From Triplophysa rosa (lineage: Eukaryota; Chordata; Actinopteri; Cypriniformes; Nemacheilidae): a DNA stretch of 64,000 bases. The notes under the pieces are model-generated. The model worked only from the letters and a program-made list of their open reading frames with translations. It was not told the DNA's origin and ran no database searches. The translations under genes and the position numbers were made by a program. Positions 1 to 12,247 of this stretch are shown piece after piece; within the stretch, counting starts at the first letter, position 1; every line of letters starts with the position of its first letter. Where the stretch lies: contig NC_079904.1 in NCBI RefSeq assembly GCF_024868665.1, positions 4,107,807-4,171,806 on the forward strand. The letters are read 5' to 3'.

Positions 1-482
1 TTATGAAGCACACAGCTAATGATCAGCCTCACAGAGACAGGGTTCGTCTTTGATGTGAACCTCTTTGTTCGGGGTTAAAACCTATTTTCCTCTGTGGATC
101 TTGCTTTGAAAGACTCTGCTCAGATGGACAAAGATGTGACCAGGTACAGTCTAAGAGAAAATGTACCTTGGGAGAAAATTTTTGTTTAAAAATCCAAATG
201 GCAGTGCACTTTATGACATTACAACAAGCACACTAAACTAAACTTTTTGTCCATGTCTGTTAACTTTGAGCTAGACTTTTCAAGCTCTTTAAGCTAACTT
301 TTAGACAATGATCTGCTTTTAACAATCTTGAAGAAATGGCAGAGAATGCACATCTTACGCAAGCACCAAACTAAACCACAACCATAAAAAATACACCGAT
401 AAGCAACCTTAATTCTCTTTCATTTTTTATTTTTGAGTTCTGCAACTTCTGTAACATTTCTAGGTTGTAGGTCATCAAATAT

Positions 483-1020
483 CAGAGGTGTAAAGAGTAC
501 CTGAAAACCACACTTGAGTAAAAGTACAGATACCTTGAAGTGAAAATTACTCATGAGCCAATATCCAATATAAGAATTAAATATGTTTATGGTAAAAACA
601 AGCAAAAAATCTGTCCATGGGGTGAGAAAAGTAAACTTGAATTAGGTACTTAAGAAAAACCCCATGGACAGACTTTTTTGCATGTTTTACCATAAACTTA
701 ATTAATTCTTATATTCCTTTTTATAAAACAAGATTAAATATCTTAGGTCACCTTTCTTGTCAAGTTATTGTATATTGATTTAAGAAGTTTTAGATATTTT
801 CACTAAAAACAAGACAAAAATGATTAGCAAGAATGTCATTTTTTGCAGTGTAATTGCATTAGTCGTTACAAATCTAGTAAAGAGCACATTTACTTATTCA
901 AAAATGTGATCAAGTAGAGAAGTTGCTAATATCTTTAATACTCAGTACAACTACAAAGTAGCCAAAAAGATACTTAAGTACAGTAACTAATTACATTTAA
1001 TCCAATACTTTACAACACTG
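483..1020. mobile_element. hAT-type non-autonomous element with hairpin core
   Basis: The ends are CAGAGGTGTAAAGAGTA on the left and TACTTTACAACACTG on the right, which form imperfect terminal inverted repeats with hAT-like CAG tips. The flanks TCAAATAT (475-482) and TAAAATAT (1021-1028) match at 7 of 8 positions, as expected of an 8-bp hAT target duplication. No transposase frame is present. The subterminal regions carry repeated ACTTGAGTAAAAGTAC and TACTTAAGTACAG motifs. Confidence 0.75.
568..714. repeat. Long imperfect inverted repeat inside the hAT MITE
   Basis: The left arm (568-623) and right arm (659-714) are about 56 bp each and mostly complementary. The innermost stem is 13 bp perfect (CTGTCCATGGGGT), with a loop of about 35 nt. 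The outer arm carries ATATAAGAATTAA against its complement. It could be a nested palindromic element or the normal core of this family. Confidence 0.7.
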
Positions 1021-1028
1021 TAAAATAT

Positions 1029-2148
1029 AAATGTCTGCCTTTACTGTGAAAATGGGCCGCAAACTCATCTTGCTCACAAGGGTGCTGACCACTAACATCA
1101 AGAATCAAATCGTGCTTTTGTCAGGTCATTCCCTAAAAGAAAGACTACCGTTTACCAAAAACGTCCAAATCATTTCATTAGGAAATAGGCCTGTTGTCAA
1201 CACAGATAGAAAAATGGCACTTGTCAGGCCATTTCATGTTGGCTCTAATAAGGGACTAGATGGAGGAATAAGTATTTCTAATGCGTTCAAAGTTCAGCAC
1301 TCAGTTAAATGGATTTTGCCTGTCAGGGAAGAGAACAAGAGCTGTCTGAAAGCACGCTGAACTCTGTGAACTACAGACGAAAAGACAACAAGCCAAGCAA
1401 ACAACTGACAGAGACTGTATATTCCTCATATTGGAAAAAAACGACTTAAGCTCATGTGATATTGGAGACATACAGAATATGACATGCAAGTTATTTTTTG
1501 CTCCGGTGGACTGTAATTGCCACATGTGATGAGAAACGAGGCAATTTGCACACTTTGTTTTCTTTCTGATTGGCAGTGCTAACTCGGAAATAAAAAGCAA
1601 GTTATCGTGACACCTAGGCACAGCTGTCTCAGCTAGAGAATAAAGTTGGGTACCGCACATTTCCAGCACGTCTCGTTCCTCCACTGTAATTTTCCTCTCT
1701 CCTATTTTTTTTTACTACATACAGTATAGAGCTGTGATTGCGATAATGTAATTTTGCAGCCGATAATTGCTCGTTTGCTTAATTCAGTAGATCAAACACA
1801 CATTATACATAATGCAGCTGTTACTTAATGCAACGATTAAATGTTTCTTTGAGAATTCTACTCTGTGATGCAAAACATAAGGTATGTAAACTATCATCAT
1901 AAAGTCAAAACGATGCTTCACGGTGGGATATCTTGAATGAATAAAGCTCTCCATCACTATAAGAATGTTTATATTAATGCAATGCATTAGGTTACCGAGG
2001 TCCTGTGGCAACACAAAAAAATGTATCAGGACATGCTACTGTATATAAATCACTGTCACAGCTAGTTTTCTACCTCACAGATCCATATATACTGTAATAT
2101 AATGATGCTAAAGATATATATATTTAGATTTATTTTTGGCGATTTTGC
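1029..2148. other. Low-copy intronic stretch, no gene seen
   Basis: I see no exon, RNA gene or clear repeat. Frames of 76-127 codons here have no recognisable domain, no splice context and no biased codon pattern. Confidence 0.5.
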
Positions 2149-2337
2149 CTTTTTTTGTACAGTAACAGTAAGAGGACCGGAAACGAAGTGGGTAAGAGAG
2201 GGGGTGGGATCGGAAAAGGACCACGAGCCGGGACGCGAACTCGCGTCGCCCGGAGCGCAACAGCGTCATATGTCGAAGCACTAACAACAAGGCTATTAGC
2301 TCCGACTGAAGAGATCTCTTCTTGCCATGGGCCCTGC
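2149..2337 (-). mobile_element. tRNA-derived SINE
   Basis: On the minus strand a tRNA-like head carries an A-box-like TAGCCTTGTTGTTAGTGC and a B-box-like GAGTTCGCGTC. It is followed by a pyrimidine-rich body (CCCACCCCCTCTC, CCGGTCCTCTTACTG) and an A-rich tail. A 7-bp direct repeat ATTTTGC flanks it (2142-2148 and 2338-2344). The head has diverged too far from a tRNA for this to be a working tRNA gene. Confidence 0.65.
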
Positions 2338-2671
2338 ATTTTGCTATTGTATCTTTGCACAAAATATATTGTTGGATTTGAATTTAGCATTGTTTTATTC
2401 TTTTGTCCACAGCTCTGTCTAAAAGTACCAGCTAATCTATTTCTGGGTCACAGCCTACCAGTTGAAAACCACTGCATTACAGCACCAACAAACTGCAGTA
2501 AAGAATGAAGGTGTGTGTGTACACGTATGTGAGGAGCCATGGAGAATGAAGTCACATGACTCACCAACACACAGCAGAGCTCTGTATTCTCACTTGTCAC
2601 TAGCTCATCACTCACTCGTACGGCGTACAGGTCTGCAGTTAGCCTGCCCAACCTATTAACAAGTAAATGAC

Positions 2672-3013
2672 TTAAAGGTCCAGTGTATGAAATTTAGCGA
2701 GTTTGCGAATTGCAACCAACGGCTGACACAGAACTAAGATGTCGTCACGCTTTCGCTTCTTTGCCGAAGGAGTTTTTACGTATTTACGAAATGCGCTCTG
2801 TAGATTTGTCTGTTTAGGGCTACCGTAGAAACAACATGGTGAATTCCCTGTAAGGGGACCCGCGGTGTATGTAGATAGAAATAGCTCATTCTAAGGTAAT
2901 AAAAACATAACGCTTCATTATGTAAGGTATTTATACACCTCTGAAGACATAGTTATGTATATTATATTGCATTTCTGTCAATAGATCTTCCAAAAAACAC
3001 ATTGGACATTTAA
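2672..3013. mobile_element. TTAAAGGTCC-ended interspersed repeat, copy 1
   Basis: It starts TTAAAGGTCCAGTGTATG and ends ACACATTGGACATTTAA, a short imperfect terminal inverted repeat. It matches 9718-10095 almost base for base over its right two thirds (for example GGTAATAAAAACATAACG). Relative to that copy it lacks about 46 bp near its left end. I remember very similar repeats across teleosts. The superfamily is not assigned. Confidence 0.7.
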
Positions 3014-4940
3014 AACCTCCCTGGGACAATTGTTTTTATGAGTGGTCAAACCCCCTCTCTGAGTCCAATGAGAAAGATATACCATAGAGACGCTTAAAGC
3101 AAAGTGTGTACATATAGGAAAACAATGAAAATTTAGATTACAGTAATGCACTAACAATAAAAAACTGAAGTCAATTGAGCAAAGCATTGCGTTGATATAA
3201 CCATTAGGTAGCCTAAGCAGAATATGTAGAAAACTTGACAGGGACTGGATACATAGCAAAAAACATTTATCAACAAGAAAGTTCCTAAGTTGAAAGGATG
3301 ACTTAAATTGAAATATCACACGTTTTTCTACACAAGCATTTGCATTAATGCTTTAACAAAAATATAAGCTTCACATTGTAAGTGCATTGCTATGATGTCA
3401 TTATTGCATTAAACTAATTACAAAGAATTCAGCAACATCTACAGAGAATAAAACTAGTTTTCAAACCGTAACGTTGCTTTAATATTCATTACCTTTATTA
3501 CAGTATTGTACATCTGTTGAACTCCAGGTGTTCCGTACAATATCACATTTGGCAGGTTTGTGATGTCACCGATTCATCACAAAGCAAGGTGCAGTTGGTT
3601 GATGCATGGGGGTGTGGCCTCAACAAAAGCATAGATGATAAATGACCCCTGGCGACAGCTTGCCAAATTTTGTTCAAGATAAAATCATGCTTCAGGCACG
3701 TACAACAGAATTTGGAGTAAAAATCACTGGAGGACAGACAGAGGATAAGTTTATATCTGCCTATGCTCCAAAACAGAACACAAACATCACTTCCAAACGA
3801 GTGATATACGCCTGCAAAAAGAACGAACAAAGAGAAATCATCCTTTGAGATTTATGTGGGCTACAGTGGAGTTCTCAGTATTTCTTCACATCAACAATCT
3901 CTTGCTGCGGGCTCTGACGGAGGAAAGCATTATTCAGCATCACATCAAGAGGATCTGGCAACAAATGCCAAACCTGAAGGTGGAATGCCCACCGAATACC
4001 GTGTCTAATTTGAGTTGCTAAATCCGGAAAGCGGGAAGAATCCACCGGGATGAAAACTGGAGCTAGAAAAAGTGCCAAGATGCAATTAAGCAGAATGTAG
4101 CAGGGAAAACGTGGTTTGAGATCTGGGCTAGTAACTCGAAGAGTGTACGTCATTGAGCTTCTAACCAAAATGATTTAACACACCTAATGTGATGTTCCTG
4201 TATCAACATTCCTATTGGTTTTAAAACAACATCCCAATCAACCAATCATTTCCTTTAGATTTGAAGACCACGTTTAAGGCTACGTCTAAATTTCTTTAAC
4301 AAGAATGTTGTTTCAAAAACACGTACTTGCTGTGAATCCGTTTTAACATGACCACTAGATGGTAATGACACCCACAAACCTCCTGAGAGAACAACCAAAA
4401 GTTTGGAAAGCTTGACTAAAATGCTTTTTAAAAATCTCAAGGTGCATGTTTGAATGTCTGAAATGACTTTTGTAGACAAAAATATAAATGTACCAGCATA
4501 TCAAATTGTCTTCATTACAAAACAACAATTGTATTTAATTTAATCAAAAAACATTTTTGAAAAACGGATGAGCAAATAATGAAGACAAACCTGACAATGA
4601 GAGCCCCAAATAAAAAACTTCCCCAGGTAAGACCTCAAGAAGCTGGCTTATAAAACGATTATGCAAATTACGTCGAAGATGCTAAAATGTAACATAGTTT
4701 GGATTTATTTTAGAAGCTTTTAGTCACAACATAATTCCCACAGTTACAACTATCTGACTTCATAGTTTTGATGAGTTTACTATTATTCTAAAAGGTGACA
4801 AAAATCTAAAAAACGAATGATAGGCTAGTGTAGTTAACATCTAACTTTGCTTCAAGCAAATGTTTTCGAATCTTGTTTTAGTGATATTTGCCAGACAAGA
4901 CATTTTTTGCAGTAAAGGTGTGTCTTTAATAAGGTATCCA
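3014..4940. other. Intronic stretch, mostly low-copy
   Basis: There is no convincing gene. A 97-codon frame on the minus strand (3875-4168) is noted under rejected items. The segment 4160-4260 (several ATTGG and CAACCAATCA motifs) resembles a decayed cyprinid interspersed repeat, from memory only. Confidence 0.4.
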
Positions 4941-4984
4941 CCATACAGGTGATTTACAGTACAGATATGAAAGACACACTCCCT

Positions 4985-5110
4985 CTAGATTAACCCAGGG
5001 TTAAGTGCCTTGCTCAAAGGCACAACGGTATAACCCATGGGTTGAATCACTCCCTGGAGACGTGAACCAACAACCTTTCAATTACCACCATTCTTAAGCA
5101 ACCAACCTTC
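4985..5110 (-). mobile_element. Decayed SINE-like fragment
   Basis: On the plus strand the string GTGCCTTGCTCAAAGGCAC and the later CCAACAACCTTTCAATTACC resemble the body and head of the well-preserved SINE at 52701-52979 (GTGCCTTGCTCAAGGGCAC, GGCAACCTTCTGG). No clear tail or target duplication is visible. Orientation follows the 52.8-kb copy. Confidence 0.4.
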
Positions 5111-6170
5111 CAGGGAAGGAAATCCACCTCCAAAGAAAACAAAAAACCTTCTTTGGCTTCCTTTGTCAAATCCTGTCTAGACCAAAGCCAAAAAAGTACC
5201 CAAAAACCAACAGTTGATTTGGGTGTCAACTGCAATTGTAATCTTGAGGCTCCTTTAAAGTAGCTGCCTAGAAAGGGGCGAAAATTCATTAGAGACATAA
5301 AGAACCGATAACAGCATTGCCAACACCATTGGGACACACACACGGACAGAAATCTGTTTTTAATCTGCCCAACAGTGCCATAACCCAACGACCTCATATT
5401 CATTTACAGAAGCAATGGATCTTCATCTGAACCGAGTCTGTGAGACCTCAGAAGCGTTTACCTGCTGCCCTTTCCGGTCACACTCATTACCTTCTGGTTT
5501 AAAACACCTGAGGAAAGCAAAATATCTTAATAGTCCAAGCGGAAGCAATAAATTGCAAATAATAGACAAAGCCTTGCAAAAAGATCCACTGCAGGCCACT
5601 GTGCCACAGGTAAATGTGAATGAATATAATTAACAGACGTAACTTTCCAAAGTTCCAAGATTTTAATAATGACACCATAATGTCCACGTTCATTCCGTGC
5701 TTAAAGTTTCCTGGCACAAGTGATGTTTTACGCCTACACCGAAGCGATTCATTTGAGATTAAATCAAGAAAGGCGGCGCTTTTAAAAATAATAAAAAGCA
5801 CAGACTAATCTACTGTCACCTCAAATGAAAGGGATCTCCTGCAGCGTATAACTGTTGGACGCTCCTTCCAATCAGATATTACAGCCTAATCACCTCATTA
5901 GTATTCATAACCGGCCCTGTGTCCAAAAGTGTGTACTTTGAAAGTGCATACTGAATTAGAAGTACCTACTTCACCACTGAAACAGTATAATCTATAGTAT
6001 GTGTGGGTAAAGAATGCATATATTCAGGACAAACTGTTGTACATCCGCCATGTTTTCATGGTCATGTTGCTTAACCTATGACGTACTACAGCAACAGTGA
6101 AAATAATTTTGCAAGGTGTTTTTTAAAAAGTGCAAAATAACAACAAGAAACGCATTTTTGGTGCCCAAGT

Positions 6171-6345
6171 CATTTATAACCTGTATGACTATCTTTCTTC
6201 AGCAGAACGCAAAAGAAGATATTTTGAAGGACGCTGGTAACCAAATAACATCAGTCTGCATTGACTTCCATTGTGTGGACACAAAACCACCGAGACATTT
6301 CTCAAAATATCTCAATCTCTCAAAGAGTCAAATACAGGTTTTGAA
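6171..6345. mobile_element. Palindromic GATAGTTCACC-family fragment
   Basis: This is the interior of the repeat also seen at 20772-21030 and 32815-33103: CTGTATGACT, CAGAACGCAAAAGAAGATAT, CATTGACTTCCATTGTGTGG and ACATTTCTCAAAATATCT. Both termini are eroded. Confidence 0.6.
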
Positions 6346-7083
6346 CAACCCGACGAACAAACGAACTTTAACTCTTTGAATTTTGCAGCTCCCGCGGCTT
6401 TAAGTTTCCAAGTAATGCGTACTAAGAAACCTTGGCTGTAACAGCAGACTATTGGGTATTTCTCGCAAACTGTATTTTGCATACTGAGGTTTCAGATGCA
6501 GGGCACAACTCCGGTGAGCCACGTTTCTTTTAGAGAGTTTTGCATCATTTTGCTGCTTGGAACATTAGCAAACAAAATGTACTGAAGACAGATCGAGCAA
6601 ACCAGCCAAGGAGAACCCCAAGGCAATGGAGGTATGAAGATACCTAGAACAAGTAAAGAAGAACACTCATTAGATTTAACTGCAGACAATGCTGGAAAAC
6701 AATGTTACTTAACAGACTTCAACTTGACTGCAGGCTAAAAATAGTTCTTTTTCTAGCCTCAATTCACCAGAGCTACAGGCTAGCAGCTAAAAATGTGTGG
6801 AGGACTTGAATGAGCTTCTTATCATTGATTGTGCGTTTACCTTGAGGGCTCAGGCAATTCACTAACACGATAGCACGGAAAGTTGATTGCCTGCTCGAAG
6901 CCGAATCAAGCGAATTGAAAGAAATCATCACAGAGGCCGAATGAAATAACAGTGAGAAAAGCAGAGCCTGGGTTTCCCATGATCCTTTGCACCTGTTCAC
7001 ACAGGTACGGTATGACCTTTGCACACGACGATAACCCAAAACACAAGCACAACGGAACTTTGGCTAATTTGGCTAATAGTTAT

Positions 7084-7754
7084 TAGGGCCGTCACGGTTA
7101 TGAAATTTGGCTGACGATTAATTGTCTAATAAATCATTGCAATTATGACGATTAATTGTCTGTTTTAGAGCTTTGACTTTTAATTCTCATACATTTTTTA
7201 TTCAGCTTTGAAACGACCATATTGTTCTGAATATAAAGACTATGTTCTTTTTCTTGGAAATACATAGGAAAAAATTGGGTCATCATACTTAAGGTTTAGG
7301 CTTTTACCTGTCAATAATACAACCGCCAAATACTTGTAAATTAAGTAAATTGATCAGGAGTGAATTGAAGCCACCATTAAAATGCTATCAGTCATAGAAA
7401 AGCTTCTAGTCTGTTTTTTCTCACTTGCAAGACTACAATAAAAGTTTACTTCTATGTTAATGAGATTTTGGTAGACTGGTTTTCACACTGAAATAATATT
7501 AAGTTGTACTGCAGGTTATTTTTATGGTATATGCTTTAGTTTTTTTTAAAGTGATTGTGTTGTGGTGGTACATTTTACAAGTATTACCATGCTTTAGTTA
7601 CAATATATACACTAAAATATGCAATATGCAGATGCACTACAGCTCCCCCTAGTGTCTTCTATAGAGATGTGCAGTAATTGCGATGATCTGAAACCACCGC
7701 GATGAGGTCAAACAATCACGATGAGATGATTATTTAATAATCGTGACAGCCCTA
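7084..7754. mobile_element. hAT non-autonomous element with perfect 8-bp TSD
   Basis: The ends TAGGGCCGTCACGGTTAT and AATAATCGTGACAGCCCTA are inverted repeats with two mismatches over about 17 bp. ATAGTTAT occurs directly on both sides (7076-7083 and 7755-7762), an exact 8-bp target duplication typical of hAT transposition. Subterminal GACGATTAATTGTC and GATGAGATGATTA repeats are present. There is no transposase frame. Confidence 0.9.
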
Positions 7755-7944
7755 ATAGTTATTAAAAACATTTTTGCAGTAACATAGAAATAACTATTTA
7801 TCAACATTACCTATGTTTAAAAACATAAGAACATAAAAACTGTTACTGAAACATTTACGCACAGATTTGTCATCCTATTATCCAAAAGCGCCTTTGGCAT
7901 CCTATTTTCAACATACTATGATTTGGGACACACTCATTATAATC

Positions 7945-9717
7945 TTGCCTAGAACTATACAAAAAGGAATGAGAGAGAAAATGCGAGAGTGGATTCAAGG
8001 CGTAAGGTGTTGAAGACAACAAATATTAGCACCTTTTGATGTGACAGTCAAATACATCCTACAGTAACTGAAAAATCTCATCCAATGCCAAAGCGTGCCA
8101 CAAGCAAAAGTGAAGGGCAGGCCCCGCATAAAACTCAGAAAAATCAGTCTGACGGCTCTGATGAATGAAGAGACGCCTGCCGTCCACCGGGCCCCGTCGA
8201 TCAGTCGAGGTCTGAATGAGGCGAATCAACCTTCACATCAGACACTCTTCCTCCCACGACAAACCTCTGCACAACCGAGAAGCAATTTCTTTATTTCCAC
8301 CGTATAAAGAACAAGAAACGAATTTGTGCCGCCAGCAGACGACGGGTGAAAATATTCGTTTATCTCCAGTCTTCCCAACCCTCTGCTCAGAGGAGACAAC
8401 AGAAACCCAGCGGCACAGGGCTTTAGGGAGTTTAACCATCCTCTCCTGTCGACACTGACCTGCTACAATAATGCATACGCAGCTTCTTCATCCCCTGGGC
8501 TTTTCCAGCCCAGGAAAAACCCCAGTGTGTCTGTTGCACTGACAGAAACATCCATTTTTTTTAAAAGCCCTGACGGTGCCAACACGAATGCCTTTTCTCT
8601 TCGTCGCACAAGTGAGACGGTGGTTAGGTGCATGTCTGAGTTCGCCTGAGACTTGAAAAGGTTCACGTGAAAATGAAAATCATGTCGTTATTTATGTACC
8701 TTTATGTTGTTACAAATCCGAACGATTTTTTATGTTCGGAAAAGGAGACTGAGGTAGAATGTTACAGGGATTGAGTCTCAGTCACCATTCGCTTTTATTG
8801 TATCGAACTGAAATGAAGGTGAATTGTGAGGAAGGCACTGAGGAAGAAAGCCAGTTATATGGGTAAAAAAATGCTACAAAAAGAAGCACAAATCATAAGC
8901 CAAAAGTCTCATTTTTTCACAAACGCATAACTTATCGAAAAGCTGCAGATGACTTTATCCGCATGTAGATGCACTGAAAAGGTCAAAGCAAAAAGAAAAG
9001 CAAAATTTCTTTCAATTTGCTTCTTCCCCACGGTGCTGGGAATGTTTATTAAAATAGAAAACAGAATCTTGAGCATTTTAGATGCTCAGAATGGGTACAA
9101 ATGACCATGCGGCTCAAAGGCATCAGAAGAGAAAGCCGTGCTAAAACATTCATTTTCATGTGCTTTGAAGTAGATCACAGCTCCATTTATATGAACACAT
9201 GAAAACGACCATTTACTGGCATGAAAACACAGGCGTTTTAATATTGCGACGAGGCTGTTAAATTATGCAAATGTGGGGTTAAAAGAGCCACGCTTTCAGA
9301 AAATCATCTCCGCTGATTATAGCGCACGACAGAAATGCAAGCGTGCGTGGAAGAGAATTTGTTCGATCACACGCGAGCGAGCCTGACTTTAATGTTGGGT
9401 ATATTTTGACCTTTTGACCTGATACCTTGACCTGAGTTATCATCACTCGAGTGTGTAACACTCATTTCCAAACTATTCCATCATTTTGGACTACGTTTCT
9501 ATAAAGTCACAAATCTTTCCCATCTGTTCAACAGATGCATCATCTAAATACTTTACATATTTAGATTAATAATCTATGTATATTTATTACATGGCTGTGC
9601 GGAATGGCTGACTTGGATTGGACCTATATATAATACACAATCTTGACCTTGACTAACTAAAAACTAAATTTTCCATTATATATGCAAGTAAAAAAGGTTT
9701 AAGGAAATAAATCTTCA
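7945..9717. other. Low-copy intronic stretch
   Basis: No exon or clear repeat is seen. The segment 8050-8470 is richer in GC and CpG than its surroundings, and 9250-9440 contains the octamer and the half-site cluster. Both could be regulatory. Short frames here lack any recognisable domain. Confidence 0.4.
9407..9433 (-). promoter_or_regulatory. Cluster of three AGGTCA nuclear-receptor half-sites
   Basis: On the minus strand there are three perfect AGGTCA hexamers in 27 bp, plus a degenerate AGGTAT directly after the first. The last two are spaced as a DR2 (AGGTCA-AA-AGGTCA). A POU octamer ATGCAAAT lies 135 bp to the left (9265-9272). This arrangement is typical of retinoid, thyroid or orphan receptor elements. 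It sits in low-copy sequence inside intron 1, so an intronic enhancer is plausible but unproven. Confidence 0.4.
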
Positions 9718-10095
9718 TTAAATGTCCGGTGTATGAAATTTTGCGGCATCTAGTGGTGAGATTACGAATTGCAACCAATGGCTCACTCCCCGCTCATCCC
9801 TTCCTTTCGAAGAACTACTGTGGCTGACACAGGACTAAGATGTTGTCACATTTTTGCTTCTTTGCCGAAGGAGATAACGTATTTATGAAACACGCTCTGT
9901 AGAGCAGTTTGTCCGTTTTGGGCTACTGTAGAAACAACATGGCGAATTCCATGCAAGGGGACCCGCAGTGCATGTAGATAAAAATAGCTCATTCAAAGGT
10001 AATAAAAACATAACGCTTCATTATGTAAGGTCTTTATACACCTCTGAAGACATAGTTATGTATATTATATTGCATTTCTCTCAATAGATCCTCCT
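9718..10095. mobile_element. TTAAAGGTCC-ended interspersed repeat, copy 2
   Basis: It starts TTAAATGTCCGGTGTATG and continues through GGTAATAAAAACATAACG to CTCTCAATAGATCCTCC, parallel to 2672-3013. It includes a segment missing from copy 1 (TCACTCCCCGCTCATCCC and flanks) but lacks the right terminal repeat, so it is truncated at its right end. Confidence 0.7.
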
Positions 10096-12170
10096 CAACA
10101 TTACTAATTTCTCAATACCTGGCCTATAGATAAACCTTTTTACACAATCTGACAATATTACAAAATCTCTCTTCCCTATTCAGTCTGACAATAAAATATT
10201 CATATTTTCACTAATACAGCGACTTTATGATCCATTTTACCCATAATGTGCTCATCTGAGTGAGGTCAAAGATGCTGTAAAAATTGAAAACATGTTCTGT
10301 GAAGGTTTATATGACTTTTCTGCTACATTTGCACAATTACAGCTGGGTCTTATCAGTTGGCTCAATTTATTTTGCTTCCTTTCATTCTACAGTCAAAGGT
10401 GATACGTTTCGGAAATTGGATTTATTGAGGAAAAAACGGATTTATTTATAGCAGAACAAGGCTAGCAGCAAGTTAAATGGTCATTCTAACAAAGAAATCT
10501 CCCCAAACAAAAGTAATCTAACAGAAGAAAGAGACCATGAACTGATGTACAGTACAGGTAGGTGTGGCAGCTGTGGCCATACAGTCATTTGTATTAATAT
10601 AATAAATACTGTATAAAAATAGACATACAACACAATGGAAATAACTGTGCATGCTTGCTGCTGATTAACTAAAAACACATTAAAAAGTATCACAAGCCTG
10701 TGGGCTTGATGTCGCTAGACTCGCTACAGTATATTGGTGTAGGAGGAAGTAACACTGCCATAAACTACAATTCCCTAACAAGGCTACTTAGTGTTTTGAG
10801 CTACTGTAAGAGTGCAGTGCCACTTCTATGTGTTATCAAAACAAGCAAGCCGTTCCCTTAAGAAAACACTGCTAACACAGAGTCCTGCACCCTCGTGCCC
10901 TGGGCTTCTACCATCTGCTGTGAAGTACCGCCTGCGCCTCTCCAGATAATGCAAGAATCATTTTAACCCCTGGATTATGACACACGCACGCTCTCTCCCA
11001 CGCCATGAGTTTACACATGACTTCACACGCAAGGCCGCATGGAATAAAAGCACCTTCCGGTAGGGCAAAAACGACTACGCGTTGGCCCTTGATGCTTAAA
11101 TGCTAATGTGCTTTCACATTCTACAGCTAAAGGAACCAAAGATTAAGAGGAAATTTGTGTCTCAGGATCAGATAAAATACAGCATTGTGAAAAAATATAC
11201 GTGATGTCAAATGTCTGCTATATGGAAAGTTAGACATACCGGGCCTCAATTCTCCATTATGTATATAATGTAATTATGTTACATAACACATAGGAATCCA
11301 TCTCGGTAATGGTTGCAATCTACATGCAAGGGATACGGTCTGACTCGTTCTACTTTCGTCTCATTTGGAAAATCATAGCAGTATATATATATTGACTTTC
11401 AACGGCTGCATTATATTGTACAGAATACGTTAACAGCTTGACTAAAAATCGTAACGTCGGGCAACATTTTTCTAATTTATTGGGAAATGGCATCGGTTTG
11501 ACAGTTGTGCAGTTGTTGTGGAGTTAGCACAATTTGTTTTACTCAACATCTCCATTAACGTTTCTTTCAAGTAGAATCTAATCTAGAAAGTCAAATCTAA
11601 TTAATAAAATGAAGGAAAAGGTGGAGGGTAATGTACTACAGGCAGTTACAGAATTAGTAGTAATTTGTTTTCTTCAATTTCACAAGAAACATTTCTGGCC
11701 TCGAGTTTAGGCCGTAAAATTGAAAGTTATTATTTGATCAAATTTATTAGCAGGTGGGTTATATACCATCTAGTAAACTGTACACCAAAAAGAATTACAA
11801 ACAACTTCTAAAGACTTCTGCAACCTCTCAATGAAGACGACCATAAGAAGCTTTAAAGACTAGCTAAAAAAACATTTGTGTGAATAGCATCTATTGTTTT
11901 GCACAAACAGTCTCCAGGGGGTAATTGAATTGCCGCCTAATGCTTTTGGAGATTATTGATACCTGATAGGAGGCCTGGGACCATCTGGAGGTTCTGGTTC
12001 TGAGACCGGAGAGGCCAGGATAGATCAGGGAGACTGTGTTCAGCTTCATTACGTCAATCAAATTACACTGCAATTTCCAACATACTAGTCCAGGTGAGGA
12101 TGGGAATGACAATGAGCTAAGGCACTTCATTTGAGAGGCATACGACGAAACTAAATTCTTGTGTAAATGT
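10096..12170. other. Low-copy intronic stretch, no gene seen
   Basis: AT-rich sequence without a recognisable exon, RNA gene or complete repeat. A few short palindromic TATA-type strings (for example 11265-11285) are not enough to call a feature. Confidence 0.45.
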
Positions 12171-12247
12171 GCTTTGCAGAAGAAAGAAAGTCATACAGGT
12201 TTGAAATGATGATAGAATTTTCATTTTTGGGTGAACTATCCCTTCAA
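12171..12247. mobile_element. Palindromic GATAGTTCACC-family right-end fragment
   Basis: TTTGCAGAAGAAAGAAAGTC, then GAATTTTCATTTTTGGGTG, then AACTATCCCTTCAA form the canonical right arm of the family. The left half is missing. The following 40 bp (GCAGACACTTTTTTCCAAAGC) resemble another common fish repeat, too short to classify. Confidence 0.65.

Larger units (their letters stand above)
5920..7940. mobile_element. Possible old TIR element holding two nested repeats
   Basis: The left end GTGTCCAAAAGTGTGTAC and the right end (complement GTGTCCCAAATCATAGTATG) are similar and inverted, and both read like the ACTATGATTTGGGACAC ends common in cyprinid MITEs. Between them lie a palindromic-family fragment (6171-6345) and a complete hAT MITE (7084-7754). 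The boundaries are approximate, and the pairing may be coincidental. Confidence 0.3.

Noticed and set aside
1301..1684. 127-codon minus-strand frame rich in Cys and Ser
   Set aside because: It lies inside fam184a intron 1, with no domain or splice context, and fits chance.
2240..2310. tRNA-like sequence on the minus strand
   Set aside because: It is the diverged head of a SINE with body and A-rich tail; a proper cloverleaf cannot be drawn.
3875..4168. 97-codon minus-strand frame with a hydrophobic stretch
   Set aside because: I recognise no family, the frame has no splice or UTR context, and the adjacent 4160-4260 text looks like a decayed interspersed repeat.
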